NCBI GenBank assembly: GCA_002439705.1
Contig: DJPE01000096.1
Coordinates: 66,959 to 80,417, forward strand
Origin: Christensenella sp. UBA6420
Lineage (GTDB): Bacteria > Bacillota > Clostridia > Christensenellales > DTU072
Length of the DNA stretch: 13,459 nt
Direction: 5' to 3'
The number at the start of each line of letters is the position of its first letter. Within the stretch, counting starts at the first letter, position 1. This document shows, piece by piece, positions 7,106 to 13,459 of the stretch. The notes under the pieces are model-generated. The model ran no database searches. It was not told the DNA's origin and worked only from the letters and a program-made list of their open reading frames with translations. Both the position numbers and the translations under genes were made by a program.

Positions 7106-8371
7106 TTAATCCTCCGAATATATGTGACTACCGGCGCAACGCCCCGTAGACATGGCTATTTGTATATTGAATCCCCCCGTGTACGCGTCCACGTCGATTA
7201 CTTCCCCCGCAAAATACAGATTGCCGACCTTTTTGCTGCGCATGGTACCGGGTTCTATTTCCTTTACGCTCACTCCGCCCGCAGTGACTACCGCTCTTTC
7301 GATAGGTTCGAGCGATTTAACACCAAAAACGAGTTTTTTAAGCGTGTCGACTATTTTTTTTCGTTCCGCTTTCGTAATTTCGTTTACCTTTTTATCCCCG
7401 AAAACTTCGCTCGCGGCGATTATTACGGGAATTAAACCCGACGGAACCAACTTTATAAGCACGTTCTTCAAGGTTTTGTTCGCGTTTTCCGAAAACTCTC
7501 TTAAAAGCCGATTATCGAGCGTTTCTTCACTTAAAGCGGGCTTCAAATCGATTTCCGCCGTCATTTTTCGTAAATCAATTCTGTTTATTCTGCTCGACGC
7601 ACTCAATACAATCGGTCCGCTTATTCCCTTGTCGGTAAACAGCATCTCGCCAAACTCCGATACGATTTCTTTTCCGTCGTTACGAACCGTTAAATTGACG
7701 TTCTTCAGCGATATTCCCTGAATTTTCGGCAAACCGTCCCAACTTAACCGCTTTCCGCTTTTGCTTATAAGGGAACTTATATATATTCCCGTAAGAGCGG
7801 GTACGGGAGTAACTATCGTATGCCCCGCCGTTTTAGCGAAGCGATACCCGTCGCCCGTGCTTCCCGTTGCGGGATAACTTATTCCGCCGGTTGCGATAAC
7901 CGCAGCCGTAACGTCGGTATATTTATTTTTATCGGTCGTAATTGCGGCAACTTTACCGTCTTCTACCGATAAATCAACGACTTTTTCGTTAAGATTAACC
8001 TTAACGGAATCAGCCTTCAACATTCTTTCAAAGGCTTTCAGTATATCGCTCGACTTGTCGCTTTCTGGAAAAACTCTGTTTCCCCTTTCGGTCTTTAACT
8101 TAATTCCGACGCTTTCTACGTCGCGGATAGCGTCTTCGCAGTCGTAGTTTTTTATAACGGAAAACAAAAACTTCTTATTAGTTACGATATTGTCGGTAAA
8201 ATCCTGAAAAGATGACCTGTTTGTAAGATTACATCTTCCTTTGCCCGTAATAAAAAGTTTTTTTCCGATTTTCTCGTTTTTTTCGAGTATAACTACGCGG
8301 TTACCGTTTTCTGCGGCGGCAATAGCAGCCGACATACCTGCAGGACCCGCTCCGATAACGTAAACCGTCAT
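7106..8371 (-). CDS. YhiN/HI0933-family FAD-dependent oxidoreductase
   Basis: A flavoprotein of the HI0933/YhiN family (often annotated as an aminoacetone oxidase family FAD-binding enzyme); substrate and role are not established. FAD-binding signs are clear: the dinucleotide motif GAGPAG at residues 7-12, acidic E30 closing the second strand, KKLFITGKGRCNLTN at 37-51, ATGGISYPATGSTGDGY at 160-176, and the C-terminal LYFAGEVIDVDAYTGGFNIQ block. Its 421 residues match the family. The start shares one base with the oadA stop (TAATG) and has no visible ribosome site, so translation probably depends on coupling to oadA. It commonly sits directly upstream of cmk in Clostridia, as here, so it likely belongs to the housekeeping block rather than to the decarboxylase. 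Confidence 0.92.
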   Translation of the reverse strand: MTVYVIGAGPAGMSAAIAAAENGNRVVILEKNEKIGKKLFITGKGRCNLTNRSSFQDFTDNIVTNKKFLFSVIKNYDCEDAIRDVESVGIKLKTERGNRVFPESDKSSDILKAFERMLKADSVKVNLNEKVVDLSVEDGKVAAITTDKNKYTDVTAAVIATGGISYPATGSTGDGYRFAKTAGHTIVTPVPALTGIYISSLISKSGKRLSWDGLPKIQGISLKNVNLTVRNDGKEIVSEFGEMLFTDKGISGPIVLSASSRINRIDLRKMTAEIDLKPALSEETLDNRLLREFSENANKTLKNVLIKLVPSGLIPVIIAASEVFGDKKVNEITKAERKKIVDTLKKLVFGVKSLEPIERAVVTAGGVSVKEIEPGTMRSKKVGNLYFAGEVIDVDAYTGGFNIQIAMSTGRCAGSHIYSED

Positions 8372-10098
8372 TACGATATATAGGCAATAATATCGCCCGA
8401 ATCTACTTTGTCGCCCGCTTTTACGTTAAGTCTGACCGTTCCGTTTTTGCTTGCAACTATCTCGTTTTCCATTTTCATCGCTTCGAGAAGAATAAGTACG
8501 TCGCCCGACTTTACCGTAGCTCCGTCGGATACTTTTACGGCGAGCACGCTACCGGGCATCGGTGCTTTTACGGGTTCTCCGCTTCCGCTTGCCGATTTTA
8601 CGGGAGTTTCTTTCTTTTCTTCCTTTACGACGGGAGCTTGCGAAGCTACCGCGGCTTTTTTCGTTTCGGTAACTTCGGGTTTTATATAATCGTCGTCTTT
8701 TACTTCGACTTCGTAAGTTTTTCCGTTTACAGTTACGTTAAATTTACGTTTATGACGTTCTTCTCTCCACTTAAAGAACTTCTCCGATACCTGCGGGAAC
8801 ATACAGTAAGAAAGTACATCTTCTTCCTTAGTGTAATATTTCCGCATTTCGCTCTTATATTTTTCGTATTCGGGCTGTAATAAGTCGGCAGGACGGCATG
8901 TTATTCTCGGTTCGTCGCCGATACATTTTTTGATTACTTCGGGATCGGGTTCGGCGGGGAGTTTTCCGTATTCGCCTCTCAATAACCCCTTTGTTTCTTT
9001 CGTGACCATTTTGTATCTTTCGCCCGTTACCACGTTAAGCACGGCTTGCGTACCCACTATCTGACTTGTAGGCGTAACCAGCGGCGGATACCCTAAATCT
9101 TTTCTTACTCTCGGCACTTCCGCCAAAACTTCCTGATATTTGTCGCTTGCGCCTTGTTCTTTTAGCTGATTTATAAGATTGCTCAACATTCCGCCCGGCA
9201 CCTGATAGATAAGAGCGTTTACGTCTACACGTAATACTTTCGGATTGAGATAACCGTCTTTCGTAAGTCTTTCGGCGACTTTTTTAAAGTGAGCGGAGAT
9301 TTCGTTCAGTAATTCAAGGTCAAGCCCGGTGTCTCTTTCAGTTCCTTTAAGGGTGGCTACGAGCGATTCGGTTGCGGGTTGACTCGTGCCGTTAGCCAAA
9401 GGGCTTAACGCTGTGTCCACGATATCCACGCCTGCTTCGATAGCTTTCATATTGGTCATATCGCCCGTTCCCGAAGTGTTATGAGTGTGCAAATGTACGG
9501 GAATGTCCACGGACTGTTTAATTGCCTTAACCAAAGAATAAGCGTCGTACGGCAAAAGAAGATTAGCCATATCCTTAATACAGATAATGTCCGCACCCAT
9601 TTTTTCGAGTTTAACCGCCAAATCTACGAAATAATCTATATTGTGAACGGGACTCGTCGTATAAGACAATGCCGCTTCGACTATACCGTTATACTTTTTG
9701 GTCGACTTTATGGACTGTTCGAGATTTCTTATATCGTTAAGAGCGTCGAATATCCTTATAATATCGATTCCGTTTTCTATGGATTTTTTTACGAACATAT
9801 CCACCACGTCGTCGGCGTAATGCTTGTACCCCAAAAGGTTCTGCCCCCTGAGAAGCATTTGAAGTTTAGTATTCGGCATACCTTCGCGAAGAGCTTTAAG
9901 TCTGTCCCACGGGTCTTCGTTAAGAAAACGTAAGCACGCATCGTAAGTAGCTCCGCCCCAACACTCAACCGAAAAATAACCTACTTTATCGAGTTTGTCG
10001 AGTACCGGCAACATTTCGTCGGTACGCATTCTCGTCGCAGCCTGCGACTGATGCGCGTCACGCAAAATCGTTTCCGTAATCAATAATTTATTCGCCAT
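8371..10098 (-). CDS. oadA: Oxaloacetate decarboxylase alpha subunit with fused biotin carrier domain
   Basis: Carboxyltransferase that moves CO2 from oxaloacetate to biotin, leaving pyruvate; the membrane beta subunit then decarboxylates the biotin and exports Na+. The TIM barrel carries metal ligands D14 (TILRDAHQS), H204 and H206 (VHLHTHNTSG) and the carboxylated lysine K175 (CIKDMAN). The conserved carboxylase domain continues to about 450. A Lys/Glu/Pro/Ala linker (about 475-510) leads to a biotinyl domain with KAPMPGSVLAV and EAMKMEN; K542 is the biotin site. No biotin carboxylase gene is nearby, and oadB and oadG are adjacent, which favours a decarboxylase over pyruvate carboxylase subunit B. 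GGAGGAA precedes the ATG, and 39 bases separate it from oadB. The carrier domain nearly repeats the separate carrier gene at 11566-11949. Confidence 0.94.
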   Translation of the reverse strand: MANKLLITETILRDAHQSQAATRMRTDEMLPVLDKLDKVGYFSVECWGGATYDACLRFLNEDPWDRLKALREGMPNTKLQMLLRGQNLLGYKHYADDVVDMFVKKSIENGIDIIRIFDALNDIRNLEQSIKSTKKYNGIVEAALSYTTSPVHNIDYFVDLAVKLEKMGADIICIKDMANLLLPYDAYSLVKAIKQSVDIPVHLHTHNTSGTGDMTNMKAIEAGVDIVDTALSPLANGTSQPATESLVATLKGTERDTGLDLELLNEISAHFKKVAERLTKDGYLNPKVLRVDVNALIYQVPGGMLSNLINQLKEQGASDKYQEVLAEVPRVRKDLGYPPLVTPTSQIVGTQAVLNVVTGERYKMVTKETKGLLRGEYGKLPAEPDPEVIKKCIGDEPRITCRPADLLQPEYEKYKSEMRKYYTKEEDVLSYCMFPQVSEKFFKWREERHKRKFNVTVNGKTYEVEVKDDDYIKPEVTETKKAAVASQAPVVKEEKKETPVKSASGSGEPVKAPMPGSVLAVKVSDGATVKSGDVLILLEAMKMENEIVASKNGTVRLNVKAGDKVDSGDIIAYIS

Positions 10099-10137
10099 TT
10101 ATAATTCCTCCGAATTGTTTTCAGTAAGTTTCGGCTA

Positions 10138-11565
10138 TTAACCGAACATTGCGAGCAGTACGCCCGCCGCTACCGCGCTTCCGATTACTCCCGCTACGTT
10201 GGGTCCCATAGCGTGCATAAGAAGATAGTTGTTCGGGTCTTCTTTGCGTCCTACGTCCTGCGCTACTCTCGCCGCCATAGGCACGGCACTCACGCCTGCA
10301 GCTCCGATAAGCGGATTAATCTTGCCTTTGGAAAGTTTACACATAAGTTTGCCGAGCAATACGCCGCCGGCCGTACCGCAAGAGAAAGCTATTACGCCGA
10401 GTACGATTATTCCGAGCGTGGATACGCTTAGAAATACGGGGGCAAAGGCTTTCGTTCCTACGACTATGCCAAGGAAAATAGTTATTATATTGATAAGTTC
10501 GTTTTGCGCCGTGTTCGACAAACGGGGCACGACCCCGCTTTCCTTAATAAGATTGCCGAGCATCAACATACCGAGCAAAGGCAACGCCGACGGCAATATT
10601 ATTCCGCATATACCGGTAACAACTATCGGGAAAATAATCTTTTCTTTCTTCGATACGGGACGGAGCTGCTCCATTCTTATAAGTCTTTCTTTCTTCGTGG
10701 TCAGAAGTTTCATTATCGGCGGCTGAATTACCGGCACCAACGCCATATACGAGTACGCCGCAATGGCTATCGCCGGCAACAAATCCATCGTTTCGCCGTT
10801 AAACATCGTTCCTATCGCGCTGTTCGTCATCTTTTGCGTAAGATAAATAGCGGTAGGTCCGTCGGCTCCGCCTATTATTGCGATAGCTGCGCTTGCCTGT
10901 TCGTTAAAGCCGAAGAACAACGCCCCGAAAAAGGTAAGAAATATCCCGAGCTGCGCCGCCGCTCCGAGTAGCAAGCTCTTAGGATTGGCGATAAGCGGTC
11001 CGAAATCGGTCATAGCGCCGATACCAAGGAAGATAAGCGGCGGGAAGATTACCCAATCTACGCCTTTATAGAGATAATAAAACAATCCCTTGTCCGCTAT
11101 TATCTCGTATACTACTTTCATATCGTTGCTTGCGCAGAACTCTTTAATAGCGGAATAAGTAGTCGCAAGGTCGTTTCCGTTAAATACTATTCCGCTATTA
11201 TAAGCGCCCGTATTCAAAAAATCTACGACCTGTTGCATGCTGCCGCTTATTAAAGTGGTGTTGGTCGCAAGGTCGGTTACCGTATATCCGCCCGTGCCGT
11301 AAAGTATGGAGTACGCTCCGGGAATATTTATGATAAACATACCGAACGCTATGCTCAAAAGAAGGTTCGGTTCGAATTTTTTTACTATCGCGAGATAAAC
11401 GAATACGCAGGCAATGAGCATCATAAGGAATAAGCCCCATATACCCCACGAATATCCGTTCATAACGTAGTATTCGGGAACTACGTTCTTAAACCCCGTA
11501 GATTCCCAAAGATTTTTTAACGCTTCGCCGAGATTAGCGCTTAAAAAACTATTTATAAAACCCAT
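10138..11565 (-). CDS. oadB: Na+-translocating oxaloacetate decarboxylase beta subunit
   Basis: Polytopic inner-membrane protein that decarboxylates carboxybiotin and couples this to Na+ export, the energy-conserving step. The OadB/GcdB/MmdB signatures are present: GIGAMTDFGPLIANPK (181-196) with the essential Asp at 187, IGGADGPTAIYL (231-242), SYMALVPVIQPPIMK, and near the C-terminus INPLIGAAGVSAVPMAAR and GPNVAGVIGSAVAAG. The 475 residues are somewhat longer than enterobacterial OadB (about 433), mostly from an N-terminal extension; the hydrophilic region at about 85-165 also exists in OadB homologues. Its ATG directly abuts the TAA of the biotin carrier gene, and its ribosome site GGAGGTAAG lies inside that gene's last codons. 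Confidence 0.95.
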   Translation of the reverse strand: MGFINSFLSANLGEALKNLWESTGFKNVVPEYYVMNGYSWGIWGLFLMMLIACVFVYLAIVKKFEPNLLLSIAFGMFIINIPGAYSILYGTGGYTVTDLATNTTLISGSMQQVVDFLNTGAYNSGIVFNGNDLATTYSAIKEFCASNDMKVVYEIIADKGLFYYLYKGVDWVIFPPLIFLGIGAMTDFGPLIANPKSLLLGAAAQLGIFLTFFGALFFGFNEQASAAIAIIGGADGPTAIYLTQKMTNSAIGTMFNGETMDLLPAIAIAAYSYMALVPVIQPPIMKLLTTKKERLIRMEQLRPVSKKEKIIFPIVVTGICGIILPSALPLLGMLMLGNLIKESGVVPRLSNTAQNELINIITIFLGIVVGTKAFAPVFLSVSTLGIIVLGVIAFSCGTAGGVLLGKLMCKLSKGKINPLIGAAGVSAVPMAARVAQDVGRKEDPNNYLLMHAMGPNVAGVIGSAVAAGVLLAMFG

Positions 11566-11949
11566 TTATCTTACCTCCTCGGCAATTACCGCTATTACGT
11601 CGCCGGAATTTATTTTATCGCCGACTTTAACCGATATTTTTACCACTCCGTCTTTCGTAGCCACGATTTCGTTTTCCATTTTCATGGCTTCGAGAAGAAT
11701 AAGTACGTCGCCGAACTTAACTTTGTCGCCGCTGTTTACCTTTACCGCGAGTACGCTTCCGGGCATAGGAGCTTTTACCGCCACTCCGTCCGCCGATACG
11801 AACTCGGCTTCCGCCTTCGCCGTTTCTTTTACAGGCGCAGCCGAAACTTCTTGTTTTACCGCGACCGTTTCCGTCGCCTGACCCAACGTCGTTTCTTCCA
11901 CCGATACGACGTATTCTTTATCGTTTACGCTGATTTTATATTGTTTCAT
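11566..11949 (-). CDS. Separate biotin carrier protein of the decarboxylase (MmdC/GcdC-like)
   Basis: A 127-residue carrier. Residues 1-20 form a beta-strand leader (MKQYKISVNDKEYVVSVEET), residues about 22-55 an Ala/Glu/Val linker, and residues 57-125 a biotinyl domain with KAPMPGSVLAV and the target lysine K90 in EAMKMEN. In methylmalonyl-CoA and glutaconyl-CoA decarboxylases the carrier is a separate gamma-type subunit, whereas OadA usually carries its own; this operon has both. The leader and C-terminal domain closely resemble the C-terminal region of the OadA here, so it looks like a partial duplication. It lies 15 bases after the oadG stop. The ribosome site is poor (G-rich GGGCGGGAAAA), which may lower its output. 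Confidence 0.9.
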   Translation of the reverse strand: MKQYKISVNDKEYVVSVEETTLGQATETVAVKQEVSAAPVKETAKAEAEFVSADGVAVKAPMPGSVLAVKVNSGDKVKFGDVLILLEAMKMENEIVATKDGVVKISVKVGDKINSGDVIAVIAEEVR

Positions 11950-11964
11950 ACCGTTTTCCCGCCC

Positions 11965-12342
11965 TTAAATTTCCTTTACCGACAAAACGGTCACGTTTTC
12001 GTGCGGTTTGCCGTCGTCGGAACTCTCTCTTACGAAAGTTTCCACGGCGGAACGAATGGCTATCATAGTTTCTTCGTCTATTTCGCCGTCGGCTTTCTTA
12101 TCTACGGAATTTTCAGCGACCGCGGGAACGACGGTTTCCGCCTTTACTTCGGTTTCCTTCTTAGCTTTTTTCTTCGCCTGATATTCGGTTAAAAATTTGC
12201 CCGAAAGTTTTATAAGAGCGTTGACTAAATACACGCAACCTATCAAAAGAGCCAGCACGATAAAAGTCATACCGAGCCCCAACAGCGTGGTAGTGCCGCC
12301 TACCGACAGTTTCTCTACCGGGCTCAAAGAGCTTAACAGCAT
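11965..12342 (-). CDS. oadG: Oxaloacetate decarboxylase gamma subunit (OadG family)
   Basis: Small membrane subunit that helps assemble the alpha and beta subunits of the Na+ pump. The 125 residues show a short N-terminal stretch, one membrane span at about 18-44 beginning with the typical GLGMTFIVLALLI, a Lys-rich cytosolic stretch (KKKAKKE), an Ala/Glu/Val linker, and a C-terminal segment (DEETMIAIRSAVETFV) of the kind seen in OadG-like proteins. OadG sequences are divergent, so the call leans on position at the head of an oad operon and on the single span. GGAGG (12353-12349) lies six bases before the ATG and fixes the start. Confidence 0.85.
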   Translation of the reverse strand: MLLSSLSPVEKLSVGGTTTLLGLGMTFIVLALLIGCVYLVNALIKLSGKFLTEYQAKKKAKKETEVKAETVVPAVAENSVDKKADGEIDEETMIAIRSAVETFVRESSDDGKPHENVTVLSVKEI

Positions 12343-12362
12343 TTCTTACCTCCAAAAGACAT

Positions 12363-12379
12363 TTCGGCTCGATGCCGAA
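12363..12379 (-). promoter_or_regulatory. Leader hairpin ahead of oadG
   Basis: TTCGGC (12363-12368) and GCCGAA (12374-12379) form a 6-bp inverted repeat with a 5-base loop. It falls in the oadG leader, just after the expected transcription start (about 12387) and ten bases before the ribosome site. It could be a repressor operator or an RNA hairpin that protects the 5' end. No T run follows, so it is not an intrinsic terminator. Confidence 0.5.
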
Positions 12380-12393
12380 TTTCCTCTTATACT

Positions 12394-12422
12394 ATTATAT
12401 ATTGAAAAATCAATGCTTGCAA
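12394..12422 (-). promoter_or_regulatory. Sigma-A promoter of the oad operon
   Basis: On the - strand TTGCAA (12422-12417), a 17-bp spacer and TATAAT (12399-12394) give a good housekeeping promoter. Transcription would begin near 12387, about 45 bases before the oadG start codon. No other strong promoter was noticed in the tight junctions downstream, so this may drive all seven genes to 4203, though internal promoters cannot be excluded by eye. Confidence 0.75.
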
Positions 12423-12447
12423 TAAATAGATTAAAATTGTTTACAAT

Positions 12448-12478
12448 AAAAAATGCGTCGATGACGCATTAGTTTTTT
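12448..12478 (-). terminator. Terminator after rluB, potentially bidirectional
   Basis: AATGCGTC (12452-12459) and GACGCATT (12463-12470) form an 8-bp perfect stem with a 3-base loop. On the - strand it is followed by six T (12453-12448), which ends the rluB transcript before the oad promoter. A T6 run on the + strand (12473-12478) would let it work in the other direction too, though no + strand gene needs it. Confidence 0.82.
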
Positions 12479-12481
12479 CGT

Positions 12482-12519
12482 AAGTAGTAAAGAGATATTT
12501 AAGTAGTAAAGAGATATTA
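12482..12519. repeat. Tandem duplication of a 19-bp unit over the rluB stop codon
   Basis: The unit AAGTAGTAAAGAGATATT plus one base occurs at 12482-12500 and again at 12501-12519. The copies differ only in the last base (T versus A). The final three bases of the second copy, TTA, are the rluB stop codon on the - strand, so the duplication arose at the end of the gene and left the protein unchanged. Confidence 0.9.
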
Positions 12520-13227
12520 AAGACGATTTAACGAAGCGAGTTCCTTTTCGGTAAGGTATCTGTTTGCGCCTCTGCCGAGTCCGCCGAGTTTCACGTCGCC
12601 GATTTTTATTCTCTTCAAGAACACGACTTCTTTACCTATCGACTCGAACATTCTGTGTATCTGACGGTTTTTACCTTCGAAAATCGTTACTTCGTAACGG
12701 CTCACGTTGTCTTCCGTTCCGAGAAGTTTTATTTTGCAGCGTCTTAACTTAACTCCGTCCAAAACTATACCGTTGCGGAGTCTTGCCAAGTCGCTTTCGG
12801 CAATTTCGCCTTCGACTTTCGCTATATAGGTCTTAGGAACTTCGCTCATAGGTTGCGTAAGTCTGTTAGCCAAATCTCCGTCGTTGGTTAAAAGAAGCAG
12901 TCCTTCCGTATCGTAGTCCAAACGTCCTATCGGGAAAATTCTTTTATCGGAAAAACTTTCAAGGTAATCCATTATAGTTTTTCTGCCCTTATCGTCCTTT
13001 ACGGTACAAACGCATCCCTTAGGTTTGTTGAACATTATATAGATAAAGCGGCTCACGAGAGTAATTTTTCTGCCGTCCAACGTTACGGTGTCGTTGTATT
13101 CGTCGATTTCGGTAGCCAATTCCTTAACGACTTTGCCGTTTACCTTAACTTTTCCGTCCAAAACCAACTCTTCGGCGGCTCTTCTCGAACATATCCCGCA
13201 AGAAGCTATATATTTATTGATACGCAT
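12517..13227 (-). CDS. rluB: RluB-family 23S rRNA pseudouridine synthase
   Basis: Converts a specific uridine of ribosomal RNA to pseudouridine. The 236 residues fit the RsuA/RluB/E/F family. An N-terminal S4 RNA-binding domain (about 1-48: RINKYIASCGICSRRAAEEL, VKVNGKVV) is followed by the catalytic domain, with KPKG at 68-71, GRLDYDTEGLLLLTNDG at 101-117 where D104 is the catalytic aspartate, and FEGKNRQIHRMFESIG near the C-terminus. S4 plus this spacing favours RluB (E. coli position 2605 of 23S rRNA), but RsuA-like targets cannot be excluded. The ribosome site is modest (AAGGA about 11 bases before the ATG). It has its own terminator, separating it from the oad operon. Confidence 0.9.
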   Translation of the reverse strand: MRINKYIASCGICSRRAAEELVLDGKVKVNGKVVKELATEIDEYNDTVTLDGRKITLVSRFIYIMFNKPKGCVCTVKDDKGRKTIMDYLESFSDKRIFPIGRLDYDTEGLLLLTNDGDLANRLTQPMSEVPKTYIAKVEGEIAESDLARLRNGIVLDGVKLRRCKIKLLGTEDNVSRYEVTIFEGKNRQIHRMFESIGKEVVFLKRIKIGDVKLGGLGRGANRYLTEKELASLNRL

Positions 13228-13291
13228 ATTTCGCTTTTTCCTTCGTTTATTTAATTACGGCGGCGTTATTATAAGCCGAACCACGTTTATA

Positions 13292-13320
13292 ATGATATAC
13301 GGAAAACGCAAATAAATCAA
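13292..13320 (-). promoter_or_regulatory. Candidate promoter of rluB
   Basis: On the - strand TTGATT (13320-13315), 17 bp, then TATCAT (13297-13292). Each box departs from consensus, so this is a moderate match; a TATAAT also occurs nearer the gene (around 13268-13273) but lacks a -35 at the right distance. The 128-base gap 13228-13355 otherwise shows no gene and no convincing terminator for the upstream reading frame, so read-through is also possible. Confidence 0.4.
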
Positions 13321-13355
13321 GCGAAACAGCCGCGATAACCGATAATACGGTATTT

Positions 13356-13459
13356 TTATTGATTATCCGTATCCTTTTTACCCGAAATTTTATCGAAAGC
13401 TCTGTCCATAAGATTCATACAGTCGTTAAACATATCTCCGCGGTTCAGAACCACGCTTA
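13356..13459 (-). CDS. Unidentified protein, C-terminal end only
   Basis: The last 33 codons of a frame that runs off the window edge, ending at TAA (13358-13356). The visible residues include SVVLNRGDMFNDCMNLMDRAF and a polar tail ending GKKDTDNQ. The segment looks like an amphipathic helix followed by a charged tail, with no motif I can assign. Codon use resembles the neighbours, and the open frame to the edge on the same strand as rluB supports a real gene. Function unknown. Confidence 0.55.
   Translation of the reverse strand, partial: SVVLNRGDMFNDCMNLMDRAFDKISGKKDTDNQ

Noticed and set aside
10138..11565. The extra hydrophilic segment of OadB (about residues 85-165) as a novel insertion
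   Set aside because: Enterobacterial OadB has a region of similar length and position between its early spans and the GAMTDFGP motif, so it is a family trait.
13332..13358. Hairpin ACCG/CGGT followed by T run on the + strand near 13338-13357 as a terminator
   Set aside because: The stem is only 4 bp, it points to the + strand where no gene ends, and on the - strand no T run follows.

Overview
The window reads as ordinary chromosome from an uncultured low-to-mid-GC Clostridia-type Firmicute. The grounds are the fused ispH-rpsA gene downstream of cmk and a YhiN-type flavoprotein, strong GGAGG ribosome sites, near-consensus sigma-A promoters, and a Clostridia-type Xer recombinase. No plasmid, phage, insertion sequence or CRISPR hallmark is visible. 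The lineage call is inferred from gene content alone.

Left part (1-2662, + strand): the 3' portion of a tyrosine recombinase gene that begins before the window, then a PadR-type regulator with its own near-perfect promoter. The regulator is unusual. A normal N-terminal winged helix is followed by a long disordered linker and four predicted membrane spans. A hairpin at 2630-2655 separates it from the convergent proC-rnhA pair and can terminate on both strands.

Middle (2681-4202): proC and rnhA form a two-gene operon on the - strand. It is divergent from a tRNA-Trp gene (CCA encoded) that has its own promoter and terminator. The two promoters appear to lie back to back on a perfect 16-bp palindrome, and the probable proC -35 box falls inside the tRNA gene.

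Main block (4203-12422, - strand): seven genes packed end to end and probably one transcription unit, in transcription order oadG, a separate biotin carrier, oadB, oadA (with its own biotin domain), a YhiN/HI0933-family flavoprotein, cmk, and ispH-rpsA. The first four encode a sodium-pumping oxaloacetate decarboxylase, which breaks oxaloacetate to pyruvate and CO2 while exporting Na+. The last three genes are housekeeping: nucleotide, isoprenoid and translation functions. The junctions are tight: two stops directly abut the next start, one pair shares a base, and one pair overlaps by 10 bases. A promoter with a leader hairpin lies before oadG, and a hairpin follows ispH-rpsA.

Right end (12448-13459, - strand): an RluB-type pseudouridine synthase with its own terminator, a 19-bp tandem duplication over its stop codon, and the last 33 codons of an unidentified gene.

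No clearly new multi-gene system was found. The points most worth a second look are the membrane-anchored PadR protein, the palindromic divergent promoters at tRNA-Trp, a possible internal start that would release free S1 from the IspH-S1 fusion, and the duplicated biotin carrier with nearly identical DNA.
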